The notes beneath the pieces were generated by a model that worked only from the letters and a program-made list of their open reading frames with translations, was not told the origin of the DNA and searched no databases. This document shows positions 36,651 through 49,700 of a stretch of 64,000 bases of DNA, in pieces; positions within the stretch are counted from its first letter, which is position 1; every line of letters starts with the position of its first letter. The stretch comes from Escallonia rubra. Taxonomy: Eukaryota > Streptophyta > Magnoliopsida > Escalloniales > Escalloniaceae. The stretch covers positions 160,264 through 224,263 of the forward strand of contig JAVXUO010003108.1 of assembly GCA_033065855.1 (NCBI GenBank), written 5' to 3'. Made by a program: the position numbers and the translations under genes.

Positions 36651-37907
36651 ATGTCATCTGCTAAATGTTCTTGGCTACTCTTAAAAGTTTTTCTCTTAGC
36701 ACCCCTAATTTGCCCCCTCCATGCCATTTCTCATGTCCTCCCTAGAAATGGTACATGTCATGATACATGTGGCAGTGTCCCATTAAAGTTCCCCTTCGGT
36801 TCAGGATTTGGTTGCGGCCACCCTGCCTTTGCCAGATACATAAAATGTAGTTCTGGGAATCTCCAGTTCTCTACCGGCACTGGTGTTTACATTGTTTCCT
36901 CAATAGACTACTCAAGCAACAGCCTTGTTTTATCTGACCCCTTCATGTCAACATGTGCTTCAATGCAGAACTCTGGAAGCTTTAGGTTGGATCGTGCCAG
37001 CCCGTTCAGCCTAGCAGCAGAAGACATGTTTGTTTTGCTTGGATGCTCCACTACATCTCCGTTGTTCGATCAGAACGAAGACTTGTGCGATACGGGGTCA
37101 GGTTTACGCGTCTGCCGAGGTTTGTATTCTTGCAAAGGGGTAACAGGTATTGGATTGGAACCGAATGCACCAATTTCTACTTGTTGTGTTTATTATCCAC
37201 CAATTGCTCTTGGTCCCGATTATGGACTGGATCTTCCTAAGCTCCAATGCTCATCTTATACTTCACTGTATGGATTTGGGGGAGATGAAGGCGACCCAAT
37301 GAAATGGCAATTTGGGATTTCCTTGCAATACAATGACTCGTACAACACTGAATCATGCAAGAATTGTGAAGCGAGCGGGGGCTTGTGTGGGTTTGCTGGT
37401 TTAGATCAGTCCTTTGCTTGCATATGTCGCAATGGCTTGAATACGACTACCAATTGTTACGGTAGAGGTTAGTTCTTGGGGAACATTAGTGCCTTTCCAC
37501 TGTATGTTCTCTTCTTTTCATTCTCTTTCTTGCCTTCTCTTGTCAACTGATTTTACTGATATTTTGGTCTCAATATGATTAGGATATGCTTGGAGTGGGA
37601 CATGGAATCCATATATTCAGACCAAGATAACTGTAGCAGGTACATAAAAAGCCAAGCCTTTTGCAACGTTCTACTTTATGATCACATGTAGTAGTAGTAG
37701 TAGGGTCAATGCTTTTTCAGTACTTTTTTGACATTTTTATAGACATACTATGTGTGTTCTCACATTTGATGTTAATTGGCGAAGTGCATTTAGGGAACAG
37801 TTTTATTGACTTTTCTCACAAGGACTTCATGTTAAAACTTGTAATTTCCCTTTTGTTTTCTCCCCTTTTCAGGAATCATGCTCTCATGGATGGTTCTCTT
37901 CCTCTGA
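36651..37907 (+). CDS. GUB_WAK_bind cell-wall protein (WAK-like extracellular domain, no kinase)
   Basis: Secreted cysteine-rich protein with the galacturonan-binding domain of wall-associated kinases but no kinase domain, as in Arabidopsis At3g17350. Exons: 36651-37467, 37583-37639 and 37873-37907, phases consistent, 302 residues. The signal peptide is about residues 1-24 (CSWLLLKVFLLAPLICPLHA). The GUB_WAK_bind core begins CHDTCGSVPLKFPFGSGFGC and contains many paired-looking cysteines. A WAK_assoc-like C-terminal part holds CKNCEASGGLCGF and a CICRNG motif. The last exons add a short tail ending GIMLSWMVLFL, a hydrophobic end that could be a GPI-anchor signal or a short membrane anchor. 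N-glycosylation sites NGT, NDS and NTT are present. Start chosen as the Met before the signal peptide; in-frame upstream Mets would spoil it. Confidence 0.85.
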
Positions 37908-40780
37908 AGGGGTGATACGGCTTATTTTTGTTGTAGTAGCATTGGAAACCATCGTTCAAATCATTTGTTACCAGACTTTGCAAACTGAAGTATTCTTATA
38001 TGGTTGGGGCAGCTGCTAATCCTTTTGGCCTAATTTTAATTTTTACTTGTTCATGCAGAATGAATTTTACCTCTTCGTGTATTTCGCGGGTAGCCATGGA
38101 AATTATCTAAAGTTTTATTCTTTTAAAGAGCGTTTATCATGCTTTAACGTGTATTAAGCCACGATTGCCCATCTTATGAGACTATCAGAGAATCGTCATC
38201 CAGTTTTCTAGTAAAGCTCGTGTAGAAAATTATGTAAATCTTCAATAATCTCGAAACATAGCCATTAGCCATGCAAATCATCAAAAGTGATACGGATACC
38301 CTCTTCTTACTGTAGAAAGGTCTGGTCATTCTTCATCTTCTTTCGTTTTCTCTCTTTGAATTGGGACGGTTGACAAATTGTGAAATGACAACTCGAACTA
38401 TAGCATGCTTGGGCCCTGTCTGATACTTGGACTGTTCAATGGTCCACTGGTCCAAGTCATGTTAGCAGCTGCGCCTGCGCGTGCAATTGACAAATGGGGC
38501 AGGCAATTATTCCATCCCCATTTGAAGGCCACTTGTCAATGATTTAATGCAGTACGGTCTATAGTTACTAGGGCGAGCACCGTTCGGTTTGGAGGTCAAA
38601 TCGCAAACCAAACCGTTACCCTTCGGTTTGAAAAATTGTAAACCGAACCAAACCAAATATAATCGGTTTGGACGGTTCGGTTTAAACGGTTCGATTTAGT
38701 CAGTTTAGATCGGTTTGCGTCCACTTAAAGACGCTGTTCATTTGCAAACTACTATTGGATCTAACAGTGATTAAAAATTGAAGTTATATGTTTTCTAAAT
38801 TGCATATAATCTTGTTAGATTCGATATATAAGTGCTACTTGATGTACGAGAAAGAATGAGAAAATATAGAATATTTATTAGTCACGAAAAATTTGTGTTA
38901 TAAGTATTCTCATAATTTTCTTTTCTTATAACTTTCAAGATTTGTATATATGGATTTGCTTACTACCGTATATGTGAAATTGTCAATGAATGTTACTAAA
39001 AGTAGAGTAACATATCATAGGTCGGTTCGGTTCGGTTTGGAATCGGTTTAGAAAATGTGAACCGTGAATCAAACCGAACCAAGGTCGGTTTGAGAAATGT
39101 GAAACCAAACCATTAAGATCTTTGGACGGTTCGAATTGAATTGGTTCGGTTTGGTCGATTTGAACGGTTCAGATCGGTTTGAACAGTTTGATGCTCACCC
39201 CTAATAGTTACAACGTTTTCTTTTTCTAGTTTTTTTTCCTTTTTATGGTTTTTTCTTTAATGAGAATCAAGTTCTTAAAAACCGAAAATAGAAACATAAA
39301 GAGGCTTATTTTACGACTTTCCCAAAAAAAAAAAAATTTGATAATATTTTCCATTTCTTAGGAATGGCAAATTCCGTCCATCAACCCTTTTTGGATGGTC
39401 GCAGTATTTACCTCATAGGTGATACTTGGTTATGGTCTTTCGTGGTATTAGATAAACATATTTGAAGTGGACTATATGTTGATCTATCTAATAACCACGA
39501 GTACTCGTTATACGGGTTGACTTAAAATAATTGAGATAATTGTTATCAAACTAACTAAAATTATTCTTTTTCAATTCTGAAAATTGGAACAATTGGTTTA
39601 GTTTTCGGGTTGGGAATTAAAATTAAAATCAAAAAATTGAGTTTCACTCCGATTACTAAAGTTAGTTACTTACCAAAACGATGTCACTTGGGTTGTTTAT
39701 GAGTACACTAATGTATCCCTAAGTCACTTTTAATTTTATGCAATTACATTTAGTGTATAGATATTAATCACTCTTACTAGAAGTAAAAACTGTATACAGT
39801 TAAATGACATTGAAGTTCGAAGTTAAGTTTTAAGTTAGATTTTGACAATTTTCTGATTTTAGAGAATCTAAATAATTGAATTATTATTCGGTTTGGTTTT
39901 GTTTGGGTTAGAAAATTTCAATTTGGTTTTTAGTTTTAAGAAGTAGAAACCAAAACATTTGGGTTTGATTTGCGGAACCTTTATTCTTACCCGACTATAT
40001 AACAAAAAAACTCATAAAAGAATATGCTCAACAATAATAAAAAAATCTTATCACTAAATTTCGAACACAATTACTCATCTAATGACAATTGCTCATAAAG
40101 CCGACTATGAGTTATCACTATCTAAACAAGTATCACTTTAAATTTTACAAACAAATTTATCTGCACACAAGTTATTTTCCACTCTATTTGAAATCTCTAG
40201 CTATTCATTAATACAAGGGATGAACCAAGAGAGAATTTGTTTTTTTAGCTACGAATAAAACTGCAAATTTAGAATCTATTAGTATGAGAATCCAAATCAT
40301 CCGCCTTGGGTTATCCGGACTCTGCGATTTCTTCCGGCTCTTGGAATTAACACGGGAGATTGAACGCCATTTAACCTTTTTCATGAGAAATTTTAAAATG
40401 CAGACATGTGAAAAGGGTAATCTTTTTCGAAAATTGAAAGAAGGCGTTATCTTGCTATAAACGAATCATCCGTTTCAAAGATTCCCAAAAAGTCTTCTCT
40501 TTCGCACTACAGTACACTGAACTTGGTTGGTCCTTCCCCCCTTTTCCTCTAATCATCAAAAACTTTATAAGTATTGACGAAATCTGCTGTCAAACTTAAC
40601 AGTTCCATTTGGCTCTCATCGGGTTTCAACATATTCTACTGGTCAGCTCTTTCTCTGCACAGTGCATATGTTTATGAGTTCACTGTCGATACAATGATAC
40701 CCAGTTGTTCAATGTGGTTCCAATCATGTAAATTCTATTGACATTTAGAGTGGCTATTGATTCCAGATACTGGGTTGGGG
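37908..40780. other. Spacer with hAT MITE
   Basis: Contains the 3' untranslated region of the preceding gene, the hAT MITE at 38569-39203 and about 1.5 kb of AT-rich sequence (39212-40700) with no recognisable gene. The PAP27 5' leader lies at the end; an acceptor-like TTCCAG just before 40767 suggests a leader intron. Confidence 0.5.
38569..39203. mobile_element. Non-autonomous hAT element (MITE)
   Basis: 635 bp with ends TAGGGCGAGCA and, on the other strand, TAGGGGTGAGCA, a hAT-type TIR. A perfect 8-bp target duplication ATAGTTAC lies at 38561-38568 and 39204-39211. Both subterminal regions are crowded with CGGTTTGG / CCAAACCG motifs in both orientations, which would act as transposase-binding sites in hAT elements. 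No transposase is encoded. Confidence 0.88.
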
Positions 40781-43700
40781 ATGAAAGTTGCTGGGTTCAC
40801 TTTGCTGGCAGTTTTCTTGGCCCTTGTGAGCCTTGAAGGGGTGGCATCACATGGAGTTCAGCCCCTTTCAAGAATTTCTATTCACAAGGCAGTAGTTGCT
40901 CTTGATGACCGTGCCTATGTCAAGGCCTCTCCTTCGGTTCTTGGATTAAGTGTAAGCTTCTGCAGTACTTTGACTGCAGTCTTCTCTATTTTTTCACTGT
41001 TATGCAACATGGGTACTGCCAGTCCCATTATTTAGCTTAGTCCTAATAGATATCCTCGCCAAATAGAAAAGGTCAAATATTCTGTGGGTTTCATAATTCA
41101 CAGCCTCTAGGATAGCACACTAGGCAAGTTTTAATAATGACAGGAATTCAAAAGAATTTAGAATTAGTTTGAGCTTATGTGAAACTGCTTCTTGGTTGTA
41201 GGGGCAAAATGCAGAATGGCTGACTATTGAGCTTAGCAGCCCAAACCCGTCAATTGAAGACTGGATTGGAGTGTTTTCTCCTGCGAATTTCAGGTGGATT
41301 GAACGTTTTTGTATCTTTTAAATCCTTGTAGATTTTGCACTGGCTGAGACTTCAAGCTTTTTATGATTTCTCCCCAATATATGTACTGTACCATAGAGAG
41401 TGAGCCTTGGCGCAATGGTGAGGTTGCTCCATTGCGATGGGGGAAGCCTCGTGCGATGAGCCACCTGTTTTATATGTACTGCACTAAAAAAATAAAAATA
41501 AAATAATATATATATATATATATATATGGTAGCCCCACATCGGCCTTTTCTAAGTCATCTCATGGTCAGCTTTGTATGGTTGTGCTACTGTTGTAATTTG
41601 CTAAACATGGAATGCCACTAGAGAATCTTGAAAAAAGAGTCCAATTAAGGGTCACCCCTCTAACTATACATATACATTGATAGCTTCGAGCTATATTGGG
41701 CCATTTACGTTTTGCTGTTTCCAGTTCATCCACCTGCCTCCCGGACAACCCAAGAACTACTCCACCTCTATTGTGTACTGCACCTATTAAGGTTTGTGCT
41801 CTTTGATTTTGCAAGGCTTCTAAGCCTGCTCATTTGTATAATTGGAAGAAGAGACTTTGATTAAAATAATTGTCTCACTTCTCATGCAGTATCAGTATGC
41901 AAATTATACAAGTCCTACGTACAAGGATACAGGAAAAGGGTCATTGCGGCTTCAATTGATCAACCAAAGATCAGACTTCTCTTTTGCTCTATTTACCGGT
42001 GGATTACTAGATGTATGCATATAGTTGTCTAAGTTACCTTAAACTTGAGATATACAGAGTTATACACAAACAGTTCCACACAAATAAGATTTAACCAGGT
42101 CCTGAACGTTATGTAATGGCTTTCCGTATTGTCTGGGCCATTAAGAACAACTTTATTTCGGCTGTTCACAAAGGCACGTGGTAATACTACTACTGCTACC
42201 ACAGCCTGATGGATTATTTTGGTACTAAACAATTTGATCTCAGTAATTTTGGGATTTTTTTGTCACATTTCTTGGCTTGTTTTTATAAGTTTATATTGAA
42301 CGCGAGTTCTGCCATTCGATCCATCTATATTCGCAGACCAGAGGAGCATTCCTATTTATTTTTTCTTATTATCTCCATGAACAGGGGGAGGTTTTTGGAA
42401 TGGCACATGTGCGTGCTTTGTATGTTGTAGCTATTGTTAGTGGATTATCTATAGTTGTCTCCAGAAAGCTCACTCACTTCTTATCCCACCATCTTACTCC
42501 TTTCTATTTCCAAAATAGTTGTAAGGTTAAAGACAATTGGAGTTTAGTCTTGTTCCACCGGGTCAGCTTCTTGTTTTGCCCCTTCCTACGTGTTCCCATA
42601 CAAATTAATTTTTTTTTCTGTTTTCTCCTTTTCTTTGCTTTCATTATTTGGTTTCGCTGTTAATATCATCCTCCCTTTTGAATTTCAACCCTGGCCGACC
42701 TTTGTGACATGTTTTCTATTTTGTTGTGAAACAGCCAAAGCTGGTAGCAGTATCAAATATAGTTGCTTTTGCAAATCCAAATGCACCAGTTTACCCACGT
42801 TTGGCACAAGGAAAGACGTGGAATGAAGTAAGTTCGTGTTTCTCTTCATTGTCGTACTTAAAGCTTTACATAATGCAGCATGATGGCATTAGAAAAGGCA
42901 CGCGTCACAATGAATATGTTTTAGCATTCAGCCTTTGTCTTTCTCCTTCCTTTATTGAAAGACATTCATGCGCAGAACTCTGCCTTTGCAAGAAGCTTAT
43001 ACACGGACAGGAGTTTCTTATATGTTCTTATCATCTTTTTATGAGCGGAATTAGTGATCTCTCGAGGATAAAATGCACTTTTTTAATGGTTCTCAGATGA
43101 CTGTAACATGGACGAGCGGATATGGAATCAATGAGGCAGAACCTTTTGTTGAATGGGGTCAAGAAGGAGGAGAAAAGAAGCGTTCGCCAGCTGGAACACT
43201 GACTTTCGATCGTAGTAGCATGTGTGGTGTGTATAAAGACTTCTCTGTTGAGAGTATCTATATATGACAAATGTGGGTGCTTGGCTGAAGGGCACTGACG
43301 CTTTGCACAGCACTCTTTGATCAAAAAAATATGCAAGTACTTAACATTTTTACTTTTTTATAAAAATCTCTATAGACAAATGAATAATGACCTGACTAGA
43401 ATCGTCTACTTCTTGTTGAGTACTATGTCCTAAATTGTGGAGACAAACTGTCTTTCTTTGATGTTTCCTACATGAACAATGGCTTTGGCAGTCTTAAAGG
43501 GTTGCTTTTGTCCAAATTAAAGATACAAACAGTGAAGTCACAAGCTGCTCTTAGTTTGTGCCATCAGATTAAGATTCGTGCTTTTTTCGTTCCCCCTCAT
43601 ATGCAACCTCCCTTCACAGGTGGCGAAACAAAATAGGGTGCACAGAGTGTACAAACAGAAAAAAGAACAAACTTCACTAACATACGAGGCACCAATTGCT

Positions 43701-46700
43701 AGTCAGAAGACTTGGCCTCGCAAACCCAGGGCTTTCAAGCTCTAAAAGCTTGACATTGCTAGAGCTACATAGGAAGCCATGTGTCATGCTGCTTTGTGGG
43801 TACAATGGTTCTTGTCTCAGGAAGTAAATGACAGAGCCATTGTGGCTACTCTAAGGACAGAAAGACCAAAAGAAAAAGCATTTTTCTTTACTGTCGCAAA
43901 GTTTCCATATTCAGAAACAGAAACAACTCTTTGTTCAAGCATATGTTATTTTCTTCGAGCACTATTACAAGTCACAGTTGCTACTCATCTAATTGGAAAT
44001 GACAGTGTCTTAGCCACTATCCTTTTATGGTAAATTTACGTCTTTTAAGTTGTATCTCTGTATACATACACAGGTGCACCTGCAAGGACTGTTGGGTGGC
44101 GTGATCCTGGATTCATTCATACCAGTTTCTTGAAGGAGTTGTGGCCCAACTCAATGTATGTTTTCATCCTTTATATGACAATGAATAGATGATTGTTGAT
44201 GGAATACATGTTTTACACAATATTTCCGTAGTTCCTCCTCTTAACCCCATTTCTCTAAGCTGTTTCAGCTTTCTTTGGTATATATCCAGACCTTTATACG
44301 TTTATACCTTCAGTGGAAAAGGTAGGAGGGGTAGAGAAAGAGAACAACAATCTGGGGCTTAAACTGCTCCATTTACAATACTAGCATAGTACCAACATGG
44401 TATCTCAAGAATCAAATAGCTAACTTAGCTGAATGCATGATATCGATGTTTGTTCTAATTAGGTTAAGAAACATATATCCATGTGTCGGCAATGGATACT
44501 AATAAGTGGTGGTATCATGCTAACAATGACAATGAATTAACCTTAGTAGTCACCAAAACATTAAATATGGTGTATAAACCGTAAAAACCTCCCTCCATAT
44601 CGTATCTTATTCTTATGACATGCATTAATATAGAACAAATGAAGCAGGGCACTGACGGTGAAAGGAGGCTCTCCCTTTTTACCTGTGTCAATAAGAGAAA
44701 TAATGACGTCTCCTTCTCGAAAAGGTCGGAGATTGCCTTGATCAAGAAAAATGTACCTTTTATAGTATTTTACATGGAATTGTAACTTTTTGTATAGTAT
44801 TTTACTCATTCACTTACGGTACAAAAAGAAGAAGAAAAAGATAAATCTGTACTTTGTAGTCCCTTATTGAGAGAAACATAAACATTTGAAAGGTACAAAC
44901 ATAAATTACTATATGATTTTTGAGATGATCTTACAACTTTTTACATAACAATATGCTCTTATTGATATTTGTTCTCTCTCGGATTGTAGCTCTTGAATTC
45001 ATGGCCATGCTTATAATTACTAGTTGAGTGCACGTGCAATGCACGTGAACATTAATATTATAGATTTTTCATAGTTAAAAAAGTGAGTATGCATCACAAT
45101 GGAAATCAAGTAAAGAGTTAATGGAGAATACAGACGCAATCCAACATGTTGTTTGCTAAGCAACTGGCATATGAGAATAGTGATTCAAGTCAAAATATTT
45201 TGCTCGCGGAACGCACTTCATAAACATGGAATAAGCATGACAATTAGCTTTTCACAACCACGTATATAACACTAAAAACAGAAAATTAATTCGATGCAAT
45301 AATGTAAAAAGCCATGATATAGCAACTTGCTTCGATAAAGGGATAAATTTCTCTTTATAAGCGTAGTGGCCAAACTTTTTCAATAACTTCTCCCTTAGGA
45401 TAGAGAGATTTACATTCTTGCGACACCAATGTAGCTAGCATGCTGACATCTTGTTAATATCAAAAGTGTTCCATCTATTAAAGATTATTTGTATTTCTCG
45501 AACGCCAACTTAGGCTATATGGTTTTTACGTCTATTTTTAGTGACAAACATTTACCATTCATCTATATAAAGAAAAAGCTCTGTAAGTAAAGAAAAAACA
45601 TTACTTATAAAACACTCGTACCTTCAACTTAGTTAATATGAATGTTCATGGGCAATTTAATCTCGTTAACTTCTCAACTTAGGTTGTAAACCATCATATT
45701 TTCCTTCATTACATTTTCTTTAGCAAGTCTGATTTCACTTTTGTGTGTCTTGTGAGTGTACTTGAATAAATACTTTAGGATGTGGATTGCTTGCAGCGCA
45801 TATTGTTTATGCAAGTATGGTTATCCGTTATCCACAATTTAGTGTATGTTATCCCGATAATTTCAAGCATCCTCTGATATGTAAATTGGCTAGTCATCCT
45901 CATCAAAAGAAAATAATGGAAAATTCAAGTGGATGCGTAATCGGACTTTGGAGTAAGCATTGAATTGAAAAAGTCAGGCTGGAGGATCATCACTGCAGTT
46001 CATGCATGTCAAACAGTAATGCACTGCTTTACTTTTAGACAACAACATAGAAATCATGCATGCACATACCAATTTCAGAAAGAATGTTCAATTTATAAGT
46101 AAGGAGAATTATCTAACTAGGACTTCAAGTGAAGCCAAACACTGCACTTCTTATTTTGATAGACATATAAATGAGTTATTGACACATAATTTCAGCGTCT
46201 ATCTCTAGAGTTGTTGTTATGGTAATTTCTCAATAGCAACGCATTGAAATCATAACTTTGCCGGCTACTTTTGGTAGCCATGAATTAGGCTTCTTTGGCT
46301 TTTTCATTCACAGATTTTTTTATCAAATTTAGTCTATATTTGAGCTCTCAACAATGATTTTCCTTCGCTTTTCTTTCTTTAATTAAGCCTCCAAGACACC
46401 TTTGGAAGAGGAAAAATTACTTTATCATATATAAGAATAGACAATTCAAAGTGTACACATATATGAAGAAAGTTTACAAGTTTAACAACTTAGAAAGCAA
46501 ATCCTAGTAAATTTGTTTTCGAGGAGTTAGGGATTGTTCCCTCCCTACTCAAAAGATGTCCACACCTAGTACATGGCATGTTTTCAAAGTTATAAACGAC
46601 TTGATCATAACCCTTGCCAATCATACTGCTTAGCGGTCATTTAACATCGAATAAAATGCCCCATCTTGGAAAGTAAAAATTTAGGTCCCACCATTTTAGC

Positions 46701-49700
46701 CATTGAGCATTTCTTCCCATGTTGGTGCTGTAATATTTTAATGTGTACATTGAAATAATCTGTTGAGAGTTGACACCTAAAATAAGCCCTATAATTATCA
46801 TGCTCATCCTGAAAAAAGTCAAAGTTTTTAAAGTGTAGAAGAGGTTAGGGAGCTTACCTCTATTGAGCCTGAACATGGATAATTTTCAAAATCAAAACTC
46901 GTTTCGAACCTACACATGTAAAAGGATATTAGTACATCTGTACTACTTATAAAGATATAAGAAGCTCTTTTGGTGTAACACCTCTTTTGGTGTTACATGC
47001 TTTCTTGGGTAACAAGTGGCACATTAACTGAGAGACACATGGCATTTAGGAATATTAAATACGTAAGCTTTGAAAAAAATGGTAATTACTTTTTGATAAC
47101 CAACTTTGCACATGCATTCCACGTGCCACAAAAGCTAGTGTGATGTTAAGCAATCAAGGGCAAGATCATAGAATTACGTTACCTTAGAACAATATTTAGT
47201 GAATAATATTAATAGAAAGTATAGCATGCGTGGAACCAAAGAATTCAAATTGCATGAATGTAACTTTACATTGAATGACCAAATTGATCTTCAAACTACA
47301 AACAAGTAAGATTTCTGCATCCACCTCCAATAAATCGATGACGGTGCACCGTGATTGTAGTGGTAGTAGCTAATACACAAAGGTTATAATCATTTGTCCA
47401 ATTGACATAGTGTTGACGAAGAGTTACAACAATTAAATTCTAGAAAATGTATGAAGGTGTAGAATCGTTTTACAGGAAGAAGGAACATGAAAGCGAATTG
47501 AGATTTGTAATAGATTAAGGGCATTGCTGTCATATGTAGAAGTATATAAGGGCATCTGCGTCCAAGAAATAAATTACACACATCCACTACACATATGAAA
47601 GTCGAAGGAAAAGATTAAGCGTGTCCAGTTTTTTTTTATGAACTGTATTACCAGATTTTCATTACTAACGTTAAAGGTTGAACCAATTATCCATTAAGAT
47701 AATGTAATCTTAAGCAAAAACCGTTACAAGTTATGGTCATTTAACCAAAGATAATTGCTGAAATTATTTTATAAGATGTTATGGTCATCAAGGTCATTCA
47801 TATCATAACACATATGATGTCCTGGATGACATTAAATATACATCCATCCATTAGTTATAAGTTTTAAGAGAAATGGAAGAGTGAAGGTGGAGTTGTTAGA
47901 AGAATCTAGATTTCAAGCATGCTAATTGCAATAAAATGGCAATTGAGTGATTTATAAATATAGAAAGGGTATTTTTGTCCAAAAAATGATTTACTCTCAT
48001 CCACACTTTTAGAAGTAGTATAGATAGATATCTAAAACAGATAATATTCCGATATATCATAAATAATTTTTAATTTGTAAAAAAATACTAAAGAATGTTG
48101 ACGTAATAACCTTCTCAGAGTTTTAACACTATGTGAATTTTTTTACCCGAGCAATGCTCGGGAAGCTAAAACGTGGTATCTCAAGAGTAAGCAGATAGAT
48201 AAATTATCTAAATTCACGATATAGATATCAGTGGATCTTTGTTTCTAATTAGGTTAAGAAAAATATATTTATGTGTTGGCGACAGATACTAATAAGTGGT
48301 AGTTTCTCGCTAACAATGATAATGATGTAATCTTAATAGTTACCATAGTATTTGTTATGCCAAACTTATTGTAAAAATCTCTCTCATTTCATGTTTTATT
48401 CTTGTGACATGCATTAACGTAGAATAAATGAGATAAATCCACCTTTTGGTGTGGTCCTTATCATCTTTGAACTCATCTTTAGTTAAGCTTTGCTCCTTCA
48501 CTTTCAGTAAGAAAGGAAGAAGAAAAAGATAAGTCTATACTTTCTAGTTTTTTATTGAGATGAAACATAAACAGTTGAAAGGTACAGGTATTAATATAAA
48601 TTACTATATGATTTTTGAGACAAAGCTACAACTTTTTATATAATAATATGCTATTTGTTCCCTATCCGGTTTTAGTTTCTTTAATTCATGCCATAACTAA
48701 TACCAATAATTATAAGACATGTCTATTAGAGTTTCGTTCTTTTACTTATTTCTTATAGAAAAGAAGAAAGAGTTGTGAAACATGTTACACATCTACCATG
48801 CAAATTTGGCATAAAAGACTATGCTTATCCTACACTTGCAAAAGTTGTTAGTATTATTGAGATGAAACTTCAAGTTATATGAAAGGCCATGGGGGTATTT
48901 TCATTTGAAAATGAGCATATGTTTCCAACAAGAAAAAATTGGTGAAAAAGCATAGCGCCGCAATATGCACCTTTATAAATGGTGTATTCTTGCGTGTCCA
49001 ACTTAGCGAGGCACTTTGTTAAAGAAAGAAAGAAAAGTATCTGTAAGTAAAATAGGGTGCACTTAGTTAAATGTTATTTTGTTACAATGCATTCAATCTC
49101 CTTAGTTGTACGTTATTATAATATAATAATAAGGGTTAAGGGAAATGACAAATGAACACCCCCCCCCCCCGGTGTCTTTTGGGTTTACGGGTCAACCCCT
49201 TGGGTATTAATTTTGATAATTGACCCTTTTTTTATCTACTAATTTGGTGTAATTGAGTACAAATGGTTAACTTTGGATAATAACTGATGGATTAGCCATG
49301 AAAAAAGACACAAATACCCTTTCATCTGCTTTACATTCCTTATCACTCTCTCTCTCAGTTTTTCATGGCCAATTCAAGCCCACCACCGCAACACCCACAA
49401 CCACTCACAACTCAAGCACCACCACCACCAACAACTGCTATCATAGCTACAATTATTACACCCAACCACCCCCAACTCAAGCATAACCACCACCATACTC
49501 AAAATGTCACTACAAAATCCATATGTACCACCACCAACCACCAAACGCACCCCCAACCACCCAAACCACCACCATACTCGAATTGCCGCTACAAAAACCC
49601 ATTGGTATCACCGCCAACCACCAAACCCACCACAAACACCAAACTGCCACAGAAACCCATCTCTACCACCACCAACCACAAGCACCAAATGCCACCGTCA

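Noticed and set aside
43779-44033. 84-codon open frame in PAP27 intron 6
   Set aside because: No family resemblance; the flanking exons splice in phase across it.
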